Part shown: positions 14,085-21,232 of the stretch, one piece after another
Layout of the letters: every line of letters begins with the position of its first letter
How positions within the stretch are numbered: position 1 is the first letter of the stretch
Source of the DNA: a virus
Virus record (IMG/VR): IMGVR_UViG_3300027973_000176
Coordinates: 1 to 28,420 of that record
Strand: one strand, 5' to 3'
DNA: 28,420 nucleotides
Notes under the pieces: generated by a model
Databases searched by the model: none
What the model was told of the DNA's origin: nothing
The model's input: only the letters and a program-made list of their open reading frames with translations
Made by a program: the position numbers and the translations under genes

Positions 14085-15238
14085 CCGACGATAATATAAA
14101 GCGTGTTTGCAACTGGCGAAGTGATCGCAGAATATCCAGCAGAAGTGATCTGCATCATGTTTGTAAGCTGCGTTGCGCCGGTGATGCCGCTCGTTACCGA
14201 AGTAACGTATGCGCCTGCCGTTTGTTTTGCGTTGAACGTGCTCCAGTCTGTCGAGCTTAGATATCCGTTTGTTGTTGCCGTTGCTACGGGAATGGACAAA
14301 GCTGGTGTTGTTCCGCCGCTTGAAACTATCGGTGTTGTGCCTGCAACGGACGTGACATAAGTTCCAGCAGCCTGCTTAGAATTAAACGTGCTCCAGTCTG
14401 TCGAGCTTAAATATCCATTTGTTGTCGCTGTCGCAACCGGAATTGATAATGCTGGTGTAGTTCCCCCGCTAGAAACAACTGGCGATGTGCCTGCAACGGA
14501 TGTAACGTAAGTCCCCGCCGCTTGCTTGGAATTAAATGTGCTCCAATCTGCCGATGCGAGATATCCGCTTGTCGTAGCAGTTGCGACCGGCATCGAAATT
14601 GTTGGAGTTGTTCCCCCGCTAGAAACGATGGGCGATGTTCCGCTGACCGCTGTGACCTTTCCGCTTAGATCGGCTGAAAGGCCGCTGATAGTGCCGATGG
14701 TTAGCGTCGAGTTCTGAAACGCCGTTGCGCTCGAATTGAAAAGGATTGCTTGGTTGTCGGATGGCGACGTGAGCGAGACTGAATAGCCTCGCAACTTGAT
14801 GACCTCTGGTGCTGGGAACGTCCCGGAAAGATCGCCCGACGCTGCGCCTGTCGGCGTGCGAGAGTCGCTCAATCGTGAATCGGTCGTGATGACTGCCGTT
14901 CCCGAAATTGCGCTCGGTGAAATACCGGATGATGGAGCCTTTGCGTCGAGAACCGTTTGAAGATCGGTCTGGTTTGAAAGCGTTCCCGCGATGCCGCCCC
15001 AGATCGCTGCTCCAGCACCACCGCCTGTGACCCACTCGGTATCGTAGTCAGCGTTTGTTTTCTTCGCGAGCACTTGCCCTGTAAGTCCACCTGTAACAAC
15101 GCCAACGCCAACCGGCCCAATCGGACCCTGCGATCCGGTCGGCCCTGCCGCGCCTGCAATAATTTCAGTGCGGAGAATCGGTTGATTATCGACGTTAGGA
15201 ACTTCGCGACCCTCGTCTTCTGGAAAGAAAATGCTCAT
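14081..15238 (-). CDS. Tail or neck fibre with collagen-like segment and 50-residue tandem repeats, 385 aa
   Basis: Residues 31-46 are Gly-X-Y triplets (AGPTGSQGPIGPVGVG). Next is a GQVLAKKTNADYDTEWVTGG block, a common phage fibre segment, and GAASGDLSGTFPAPEVIKL, also widespread in fibres. Residues about 196-348 contain three 50-residue repeats, each with DWSTFN-x-K-Q, AGTYVTSV, P-(I/V)-V-S-S-G-G-T-T and ATATT-x-GYL. The C-terminus is short (AGYSAITSPVANTLYIIVG). Neither a chaperone nor a receptor-binding head domain is recognisable. A trimeric fibre is the natural reading. Confidence 0.8.
   Translation of the reverse strand: MSIFFPEDEGREVPNVDNQPILRTEIIAGAAGPTGSQGPIGPVGVGVVTGGLTGQVLAKKTNADYDTEWVTGGGAGAAIWGGIAGTLSNQTDLQTVLDAKAPSSGISPSAISGTAVITTDSRLSDSRTPTGAASGDLSGTFPAPEVIKLRGYSVSLTSPSDNQAILFNSSATAFQNSTLTIGTISGLSADLSGKVTAVSGTSPIVSSGGTTPTISMPVATATTSGYLASADWSTFNSKQAAGTYVTSVAGTSPVVSSGGTTPALSIPVATATTNGYLSSTDWSTFNSKQAAGTYVTSVAGTTPIVSSGGTTPALSIPVATATTNGYLSSTDWSTFNAKQTAGAYVTSVTSGITGATQLTNMMQITSAGYSAITSPVANTLYIIVG
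14195..14653 (+). repeat. Three direct repeats of 150 bp inside the fibre gene
   Basis: Three in-frame units of 150 bases, very similar to each other and encoding the 50-residue repeat of the fibre. Unequal recombination between them could change fibre length without breaking the frame. Confidence 0.85.
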
Positions 15239-15537
15239 TTGTTGATGTCCTCAAGGCTGAAATCGACCGAGACAGCGTCTTGCGAAAGCTCTGCGGACGT
15301 GACGCGAAAGCGTCGGCCACCAATGACAAGCACATCTCCGAGAGAAATGGTCTGCACGAACGAATCGTAAACCGCCGTGATCGTCATTGATGCGGAGTCT
15401 AAGAATCCGCCGTCGGCTAGGCTGTTGTCGCGCCGGTATGTTGTGCGGTTGGCGAGAAAATTACGCTCGCCAAATGTGACCGCAAGCGGAAGATCGTCCA
15501 TCATCGCCACCAAGTCGTTAGTAAATATGTCTAGCAT
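15235..15537 (-). CDS. Small head-tail joining candidate, 100 aa
   Basis: Start taken at ATG 15537 (MLDIFTNDLVAMM); an in-frame GTG at 15543 would add two residues. The C-terminal half is a small beta-barrel-like pattern (QTISLGDVLVIGGRRFRVTS, then DAVSVDFSLED), as in FII-type head completion proteins. The start region can form a hairpin (CCCAC/GTGGG, about 15540-15552) that would hide the ATG, a possible translational brake. It is the first gene after the glycosyltransferases and the last before the fibres, and its stop overlaps the next start. The role is inferred from size, fold pattern and order. Confidence 0.5.
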   Translation of the reverse strand: MLDIFTNDLVAMMDDLPLAVTFGERNFLANRTTYRRDNSLADGGFLDSASMTITAVYDSFVQTISLGDVLVIGGRRFRVTSAELSQDAVSVDFSLEDINK

Positions 15538-15558
15538 TCCCACATTGTGGGGAAGGCG

Positions 15559-16221
15559 TCAAAACTTGCGCTCGATTCTGCGCTGATTCGGATGCGTGAA
15601 GTCGTGTTTCGGGCTGTCCGAAATGTGAACCCAGCTTTTGCGAAATGCGGACGCAAGAATGCTCGTGCTCGTGTTGATCGTCACAACCTCGTTGGCGTCC
15701 CGGATGTATGCGCACATATATTCTATGCTCTCAAACTCAGCCATACCGTGAGCGGCCTTCCCCGCGCAAAGAACGGGCCTTCCGTTGGCGACTTGATGCG
15801 CCGCTGTAATAACATCCCTCGGATCGATCTTTTTATCTTGACTATATCCGGTCGGGAAACAAAGAACCCAAGATTTGAGTTCGGGCGGAGTGACGATGGC
15901 AGGCGAGTTAAGCACAATCTGCCTGTCGATGTTCTTGCCTTCGGGAAAGAGTCCGTAAACGTAGTCGCTCCAACCCAGCGGACTCGCACAAAAGTCTTCG
16001 TGCAGGTCTGGCCAGATTTGCAAGTTGATGATTCGGTCAAATCCGCCGTGATCGTTCTGTGGATAAATCGGCTTGCAGTAATCGACCATCGCGAAAAGAC
16101 CGTGATACTCCGCCATGCACTCAAAGGTTACGTTGTGCCCTTGATCCGCGAAGTGCTTCGCTATCGGCAAGCACCGAGCGATGTCTCCGAGCCTCAAATG
16201 ATAGATAATTAAGATATTCAA
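15559..16221 (-). CDS. GT-B-type glycosyltransferase (GT9/heptosyltransferase-like), 220 aa
   Basis: The likely start is TTG 16221, which overlaps the stop of the gene before (TTGA) and begins directly at the first strand (NILIIYHLRLGDIARCLPIA). The ATG at 16320 would read over the previous gene. The L-R-L-G-D-I motif and following helix are the N-terminal Rossmann hallmark of GT9-like ADP-heptose transferases. The middle has FDRIINLQIWPDLHED. Near the C-terminus comes VVTINTSTSILASAFRKSWV, resembling the second Rossmann domain. At 220 residues it is shorter than full GT9 enzymes (about 320-350), so part of a domain is reduced. The sugar and acceptor are unknown. Confidence 0.65.
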   Translation of the reverse strand: MNILIIYHLRLGDIARCLPIAKHFADQGHNVTFECMAEYHGLFAMVDYCKPIYPQNDHGGFDRIINLQIWPDLHEDFCASPLGWSDYVYGLFPEGKNIDRQIVLNSPAIVTPPELKSWVLCFPTGYSQDKKIDPRDVITAAHQVANGRPVLCAGKAAHGMAEFESIEYMCAYIRDANEVVTINTSTSILASAFRKSWVHISDSPKHDFTHPNQRRIERKF

Positions 16222-16802
16222 AACGTGTAATATTGTTCCGCGGATTTTCCTGCGACCCAGCCATGGAATCCGAATGAGCGATCCGGCCCCGCCGTGTTTT
16301 CTTCGATATAATGCTCCCAAGAGAATGCTGCCGCTACGTTTACCGGAGCGTATTTGATGCCGTTATCTCGAAACCCTTGCTCCATTGTCCTGCACAAAAA
16401 GACATCGCCTGCCTCGCCCTTCCAAAGTGCCTCGGCCTTTGCTGCCATTTGCAAGAACTTCTGGCTCTGGAGCGTGAATCCGGTATTGCCTACGCGATGT
16501 CCCACGTTCCAGGACGCAGGCCATGGTGCGCCGATCATATCGTATTCTAGCCACGAATCCTGCCACAGGTGCGGATTGGCAATAAAGCCATCGTGCGTGC
16601 AAATGAGCGCGTGCGAGGTGTCGATATAGTCGGAGAATCGGCCTAATTCCCAATGCATCGCCTGTTGATAGTTGCAGTCCTCCGCGATGTAAACAGCGTC
16701 TCCGAATCCACCTAGTCCGCAAAGGTGGTTGAACAGCTTTTCGCTTTGTTCGTGCCTCGTTTTCAATCCTTCAAAAACGATAAGAGTGACGTCTTTATTC
16801 AT
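16218..16802 (-). CDS. DUF5672-like putative glycosyltransferase, 194 aa
   Basis: Contains the DUF5672 hallmarks: HALICTHDGFIANPHLWQDS (residues 64-83), EYDMIGAPWP (85-94) and VGNTGFTLQSQKFLQ (102-116). This family has a GT-A-like fold and is found in polysaccharide clusters. The ATG overlaps the upstream stop as ATGA, and the next gene starts on its stop, so the three sugar genes form one unit. Two Trp-rich stretches near the end (AAAFSWEHYIEE, FGFHGWVAGK) are typical of the family's C-terminus. A catalytic role has to be inferred; no DxD is obvious. Confidence 0.7.
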   Translation of the reverse strand: MNKDVTLIVFEGLKTRHEQSEKLFNHLCGLGGFGDAVYIAEDCNYQQAMHWELGRFSDYIDTSHALICTHDGFIANPHLWQDSWLEYDMIGAPWPASWNVGHRVGNTGFTLQSQKFLQMAAKAEALWKGEAGDVFLCRTMEQGFRDNGIKYAPVNVAAAFSWEHYIEENTAGPDRSFGFHGWVAGKSAEQYYTF

Positions 16803-18472
16803 TTTGGGTGGAGTTCGTCGAAGATTGCTTTTGCCCTTGCATACTCTTCCGGATCGTTTCCGCGCTGGTATGTAGCATCGAGCGGACGCTCTTCAAAAAA
16901 CGGATGGTGATGAACGATGCTAATGTCACGAGCATCAACAATCGCCCCATTTTTCGCGGCACGAAAGGTGAAATCTGTGTCCGAATAGACGTTTCGGAAT
17001 CGTGGGTTGAATAGTCCATTTTGCTCATAATATTTACACGTTAAGATCGCCATGCATAGTAAATCGTCTTTTCTATATCCGTCCGAGATACGAAGCACCT
17101 GTGGTTTTGAAATGTCGAGACGCTTTCCTATCATCTCGTCCCACCCTGGCGGACATTCCCAGTCGTCCGATAACTGGATAATGATGTCGCCGGTCGCTTG
17201 CGCTGCTCCCAAGTTCCACGCTCCGACGGAATACCCATGGTCTTTTTGTGTCACGGATCTGAATCGTTTCAGAACGTCGGCTTTTTCGTCGTCGTGATCG
17301 ACCGCAAATATATGCTCCACGCGCTCTGGATGCGTTGCGCGGGATAACCATAGCGTCATACATTGCACGGCCTCTACCGGCCTTCCTCGCGTTGCGTGGA
17401 CTAGTGAGATTTTCGGCTTGCTTGATCCTGCCAGCGTCTCGCGCTCGATCTCTTCGGCGTCTTCGTTGCGTCCGAGCAGTCGGAGCGTCCATGCGTAGAG
17501 TTGATCGCCCTTCCAACCGTACCACTCTTTTCGGTGCGTCCATTGTGGGAACTTAGGAGTAGGCACTTTGAGCATTTCTTCTACCACTTTTAAAGCATCT
17601 TGATATTTTTTCTCGTCAAGAAGGATGCTGGCCTCAAGCCCGTAGGCTTCGCGGCGGTTCGGCTCAAGTGCCTTGGCCTTGCGTGCTAGGTTGAGCGATG
17701 TTTCTCCGCTCGTAATGTTGGCACAATTTAAAAGGATTTCGTAGCGGTTAACGCCGTCGAGATCGCTCAAGGCCAATGCCTCCGATCCATATTTTGCAGC
17801 GAGTTCCTTGTTTCCTGCGATGAAGTTCTCGTAGTGCAAATAGAATTTGAAATGCGAAGTCATCCGATCTTGGTGCATCAAGATTCTGCGGTTGCGCTCG
17901 CTGCTGTTCCTATGACCTATTGGTGGTTGGTGTATGATTTCAAGATCGCGCCGCATACAGACCTGCACGTCCTTTGTAGGCTGCGCGTTCTCATGCACCG
18001 GCCGATGCCACCATGCCGTGTGGTAACGAAAGAATCGCTCGCGTGGTGCGCGTTTGCCCTGCTCTGGAATAACGTAGTCGGTGAGAATCCAATCTTGTTC
18101 CGGTGGGCATTCTTCAAGAGCGGTCAGCGTTGGCGCGACCATTGCCGGTTCAATTATGTCGTCGCAGTCTGCCCACATAACCCAGCCGTCTTTCCCTGCG
18201 AGTTCGTAAGCCTTGGCGAATGCTTTGTTCCGAGCTTCGCCAAAGTTGTCGAGGTGCTCCCAATCTGCGACCAGCGGAGAGTTGAGATATTCGTCAACGT
18301 GACAACCGAGTTCCCTGGCGATGTCGAGCGTGCGATCTGGTACGAGTGCTCCAATTGCTCGGACGATAACGATCTCGTCACAGATTTGTTTGAGCGACTT
18401 TATGCATCGCTCGATGCGCGGTTCTTCGTTGCCACAGATAAGCCCTGCGACCAGCTTCTTTTTTTGGTTCAT
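16799..18472 (-). CDS. Two-domain GT-A glycosyltransferase with TPR linker, 557 aa
   Basis: Start at ATG 18472 (MNQKKKLVAGLICGNEEPRI), with AAGGG five bases upstream. The frame to 18499 would add nine unlikely residues. Residues 1-185 are a GT2/WaaE-like domain: GNEEPRIERC, VDEYLNSP, FGEARNKAF and the acidic motif W-A-D-C-D-D (residues 100-105). Residues about 218-346 are helical TPR-like repeats. Residues 353-557 form a second GT-A domain with the opening ISLVHATRGRP, a VGAWNLGAAQATGDIIIQLS block leading to D-D-W (436-438) and a C-terminal H-H-H-P. Such double domains can add two sugars. It begins right after the capsid terminator. Confidence 0.82.
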   Translation of the reverse strand: MNQKKKLVAGLICGNEEPRIERCIKSLKQICDEIVIVRAIGALVPDRTLDIARELGCHVDEYLNSPLVADWEHLDNFGEARNKAFAKAYELAGKDGWVMWADCDDIIEPAMVAPTLTALEECPPEQDWILTDYVIPEQGKRAPRERFFRYHTAWWHRPVHENAQPTKDVQVCMRRDLEIIHQPPIGHRNSSERNRRILMHQDRMTSHFKFYLHYENFIAGNKELAAKYGSEALALSDLDGVNRYEILLNCANITSGETSLNLARKAKALEPNRREAYGLEASILLDEKKYQDALKVVEEMLKVPTPKFPQWTHRKEWYGWKGDQLYAWTLRLLGRNEDAEEIERETLAGSSKPKISLVHATRGRPVEAVQCMTLWLSRATHPERVEHIFAVDHDDEKADVLKRFRSVTQKDHGYSVGAWNLGAAQATGDIIIQLSDDWECPPGWDEMIGKRLDISKPQVLRISDGYRKDDLLCMAILTCKYYEQNGLFNPRFRNVYSDTDFTFRAAKNGAIVDARDISIVHHHPFFEERPLDATYQRGNDPEEYARAKAIFDELHPK

Positions 18473-18502
18473 GTTTACCCTTGATGTATATGTCAACAAA
18501 AC

Positions 18503-18530
18503 AAAAAAGCCACCCCTTTCGAGGTGGCTT
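18503..18530 (-). terminator. Strong intrinsic terminator after the major capsid gene
   Basis: Read on minus: AAGCCACCTC, tetraloop GAAA, GGGGTGGCTT, then a run of six Ts. Ten pairs with one T-G wobble. It lies 25 bases after the capsid stop and 31 before the glycosyltransferase start. Confidence 0.88.
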
Positions 18531-18554
18531 CTTCGATGCTAACTTGCGGGAATC

Positions 18555-19508
18555 TTAAGCGAATCCCGTTGTGATGCGGATGATGCTGGATCCGTCGATA
18601 ACTTTCTCAGCTGAGTTCTGACGAACACGGAGGACGTTAGCGCGGCGGGCCTCGTCGCGGTAGGTTTCGGAAACGAAAGGCACGGGGCTATCTGCTGCCC
18701 ATACAATCGTGCGACCGAATCCGCCACCGGAGAAATCTCCGCCGGAGGTTGTGGCAAGTGCGAGGTAGGTGTTCGACCAGATGAATCCACCGGCGTAGGC
18801 TTGACCCTTTGCGGCACTGTTCTTTGGTGCGCGGCCTACGAGAACGCGGTCAACGCCGACAGCGGCGGCAACTTCGCCTTCGCTCAAGAGACGGCTTTGA
18901 TTCGATGGAACAACGCCGAAGAACTGGTTCTGCACAAATGTTGAACGACGGATGCGCTCGAACACAGGCATGGACATGATGAGCGTATTTGGAAGAACGC
19001 CATATTTGGCGAGTTCCAACTTAGCTGCTGCAACGTCACCGGGAACATTGAAGCTGGTGATGTTGGCCTCTGTGTATGCTGCGGTCGCGCTAATCGCGGT
19101 CAGACCGTTGGCGGCGAATGCTGCTGTAGCAACACGAGCCTCGTGGCTGATTTGGATTTGACGGAGGAGCATCGAAGCGATGTTCACCTCGGTGTCGAAA
19201 AATCTGTCGAGATCGCGGCGGTTGGAGTCAGGAAGAACCTCTTCGAGTCCGTACTCAATCGCGTCGAAAGAATCGCTCGTGAACCGGCGGCTTGTGCGGG
19301 GATATCCAGCACCAGCGGCGATCTTCAGAACGTCGTCGTTGAGAGTTTCAGAATCACCGATGTTCAGCTTCAGGTACGCGCCGGACTTAACGTCGGACGA
19401 GTAAACTGGCATGACTTCGGTTCCGATGAACAAATTATTTTTGTTCGACAGACCTTCGAAGACGGCCTGCGCGATATCGGCGCGGATTGTTGTGTATGAG
19501 AGTGCCAT
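18555..19508 (-). CDS. Major capsid protein, 317 aa
   Basis: Follows the protease-scaffold and decoration genes and is followed by the strongest terminator of the window, the usual setting of the capsid gene. The sequence has features of HK97-fold shells: an N-terminal arm, a middle with DLDRFFDTEVNIASMLLRQI (residues 99-118) reading as a spine helix, then LELAKYGVLPNTLIMSMPVF and a C-terminal region with TIVWAADSPVPF and VLRVRQNSAEKVI. The opening, MALSYTTIRADIAQAVFEGL, resembles the coat of other phages with DUF2190-type decoration genes next door. The leader has no Shine-Dalgarno. No protease cleavage site is evident, although one is expected near the N-terminus. Confidence 0.82.
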   Translation of the reverse strand: MALSYTTIRADIAQAVFEGLSNKNNLFIGTEVMPVYSSDVKSGAYLKLNIGDSETLNDDVLKIAAGAGYPRTSRRFTSDSFDAIEYGLEEVLPDSNRRDLDRFFDTEVNIASMLLRQIQISHEARVATAAFAANGLTAISATAAYTEANITSFNVPGDVAAAKLELAKYGVLPNTLIMSMPVFERIRRSTFVQNQFFGVVPSNQSRLLSEGEVAAAVGVDRVLVGRAPKNSAAKGQAYAGGFIWSNTYLALATTSGGDFSGGGFGRTIVWAADSPVPFVSETYRDEARRANVLRVRQNSAEKVIDGSSIIRITTGFA

Positions 19509-19520
19509 ATTAGTAGTTGG

Positions 19521-19880
19521 TTATTGGATGAATTTAGGGACGTATTCGATGACATCACCAGAAACGCCGCCGTTGATCGCAACTCCGAGAGTCACGGTTG
19601 AAGCGTTGGCATATGTTCCGACGACCAATCCGCTCGTAACTGCGAAGACGGTATTACCGGCTGTAGCGATTGCGGAAAGGATTCCGAATTGGGTTGGGAA
19701 AAATAGTTTAACGGCTCCTTGTCCACCAGCGGCTACGTCAGCTTGGACGGCTCCGATGGCGTTTGCGCCGGTTGATGCTGCTTGCGCAGCGTTTGCGCCG
19801 GTGATGTTCACGAGCGTGTTCGCGGTGATCGCGGATGCGAAGGTGAAGCTTCGGATACCGTTGTCGTTTTGTGTTGCCAT
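19521..19880 (-). CDS. Capsid decoration protein candidate (DUF2190-like), 119 aa
   Basis: A small, Ala/Thr/Gly/Val-rich beta protein: MATQNDNGIRSFTFASAITA, then AQAASTGANAIGAVQADVAA, GNTVFAVTSGLVVGTYANAS and VAINGGVSGDVIEYVPKFI. The pattern of short strands and the GAVQADVAAGGQGAV segment resemble the DUF2190 and other decoration proteins placed just before phage capsid genes. It lies 12 bases upstream of the capsid gene, probably on the same message. It may cement the capsid surface. An A/T-rich leader replaces a Shine-Dalgarno. Confidence 0.65.
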   Translation of the reverse strand: MATQNDNGIRSFTFASAITANTLVNITGANAAQAASTGANAIGAVQADVAAGGQGAVKLFFPTQFGILSAIATAGNTVFAVTSGLVVGTYANASTVTLGVAINGGVSGDVIEYVPKFIQ

Positions 19881-19892
19881 AAATTAGGTGGA

Positions 19893-20765
19893 TTAAAAAT
19901 TGAGTTCGTTGTTGTCGCGGGCCTCGATGTAGGCTTCGCGGTGGTTGCGCATTGCGAAGCGGATAGCTTCGGTGCGGCTGCCGAGTTCCTCGGTCTTCTG
20001 GACGATGACTGATTTAAGGTCGAATTTTTCGACTGCTTTTGCTTCAGCGATGACCGATGCCTTTACTGGAGCGGCTCCGAAGTTGGAGATGATCGAGTCG
20101 AGCTTTGCTTCGAGCTTGGAAATGACGCTGAGTTCAGCGGCCACTTCTTCTTTTATTTCGGCTACTGGCTTTTCAGCTGGAATCATTGCTTCCATCTGGG
20201 TTTTCATCGAACCGAAAGCTTCTTCAAGTGCGCTCATGCGCTTGGAAAGATCGACGATTGTGACTTCGGATTCTCCCGAATCTTCGGGCATTGGTGTTGT
20301 TGCGGTATCTTCGGGCATTTGTTTGGAAAAACTGTCAACTTGCTTGGCTGTAAAACTGAAAAGACCTGTCGCGTTTGCGGCTGGTGTTTGCACGAGATCG
20401 GCACTGTAAAGCTCAGTACAACTTGCGAAGTCCATTCCATCCACTTCGCGGATCGGGCCGCTGAAGGCGATGCTGATGCCGAAGGTGTCAGGGAGTTTGC
20501 TTGAAATCTCCAAGACGTAATCTCGCATTGGCGATGTTTCGAGTAGGTTGAGATCTCCCAAGAGTTGATTTCCGACGATGCGGAAATTGTTCACGAAACC
20601 GACGATGTCCTTGATCCCTGCGCCGTGATCCAGATTGACCTTAACGCCGCCCTTGTATGACTCCGCGCACGTTTTGACTTCCATCAAAGTCTGCTCGTCA
20701 ACGTATAGCCCGTGGCCTTTAGCCTCGCCGATTGAAATTATTGATACGCCTTCGATGACATCCAT
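19893..20765 (-). CDS. Prohead protease fused to scaffold, 290 aa
   Basis: Residues 1-135 resemble a phage prohead protease: VKVNLDHGAGIKDIVGF supplies His47, and TFGISIAFSG supplies Ser98, the expected nucleophile, with a nearby Asp46. This is the same order (His then Ser) as in S78/U35-type proteases. Residues 165-225 are an alpha-helical coiled coil (LSKRMSALEEAFGSMKTQ, AAELSVISKLEAKLDSII), the expected scaffold, and the C-terminus (RTEAIRFAMRNHREAYIEAR) is helical and charged, as in scaffold proteins that bind the capsid. An internal ATG at Met150 could start a separate scaffold, as lambda Nu3 does within C. Neighbour order fits lambda. Confidence 0.7.
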   Translation of the reverse strand: MDVIEGVSIISIGEAKGHGLYVDEQTLMEVKTCAESYKGGVKVNLDHGAGIKDIVGFVNNFRIVGNQLLGDLNLLETSPMRDYVLEISSKLPDTFGISIAFSGPIREVDGMDFASCTELYSADLVQTPAANATGLFSFTAKQVDSFSKQMPEDTATTPMPEDSGESEVTIVDLSKRMSALEEAFGSMKTQMEAMIPAEKPVAEIKEEVAAELSVISKLEAKLDSIISNFGAAPVKASVIAEAKAVEKFDLKSVIVQKTEELGSRTEAIRFAMRNHREAYIEARDNNELNF

Positions 20766-20784
20766 GCGAAGGCGCGGATGTCAA

Positions 20785-21228
20785 TTAGTCGCCCATCAGT
20801 GCCATCGCGGCTTGCGCCATCAAATAAACTTCCAACTCGTTTTCTTCTTCGCACCCGATGACGTTGAACGTGCTGGAAATAGAAAGCCCTGCGCGACTCA
20901 CGCCAGCATGGTTGCGACTACCAAGCACCGTTGTTTTTGCGCTGATCGAAAGTCCTGCCTCGCCAGCATTAGTGAAGCAAGACGAACCTGCAACTTGAAT
21001 GCGCGAACCAGCGCACGCTTCGACATTCGCAACCGAGAAGACAAGACGATTGCCGCGAACCTTGATTGTGACTTTGCGCTCCTCGCGCTCCCGTCCTCCG
21101 CCTCCTGGCAGATCGATCGGATTGATCGGCGGAACGACCGGAATAAACAGCAAGCCCTGAACGCCGATAGATAACGGCGTCGGGCTTGGCATTAAGCCCT
21201 GCGTAGCGATGAGCAGGGAAGCTAGCAT
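20785..21228 (-). CDS. Hypothetical virion-region protein, 147 aa
   Basis: Not recognised. The first 35 residues are hydrophobic with Pro (MLASLLIATQGLMPSPTPLS, then GVQGLLFIPVVPPINP), followed by a Gly/Arg/Glu linker and then beta strands (KVTIKVRGNRLVFSVANVEA). Two similar segments follow: GSRIQVAGSSCFTNAGEAGL and GSRNHAGVSRAGLSISST. It ends in a helical, Ala-rich tail. It sits between the fibre-like gene and the protease, in the head module. Confidence 0.5.
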   Translation of the reverse strand: MLASLLIATQGLMPSPTPLSIGVQGLLFIPVVPPINPIDLPGGGGREREERKVTIKVRGNRLVFSVANVEACAGSRIQVAGSSCFTNAGEAGLSISAKTTVLGSRNHAGVSRAGLSISSTFNVIGCEEENELEVYLMAQAAMALMGD

Positions 21229-21232
21229 AAAC

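Noticed and set aside
15547-16212. Plus-strand frame of 221 aa
   Set aside because: Antisense to the GT9-like gene, which has recognisable motifs; no Shine-Dalgarno and no family pattern.
17834-18484. Plus-strand frame of 216 aa
   Set aside because: Antisense to the N-terminal GT-A domain of the large glycosyltransferase; composition is Cys/Phe/Val-rich and shows no motif.
18491-18496. TTGACA just after the capsid terminator, as a -35 box for the glycosyltransferase
   Set aside because: At 16-18 bases downstream there is no -10 box, and the spacing would place it over the start codon. Other TTGACA instances upstream of genes (12302, 25658) also lack a -10.
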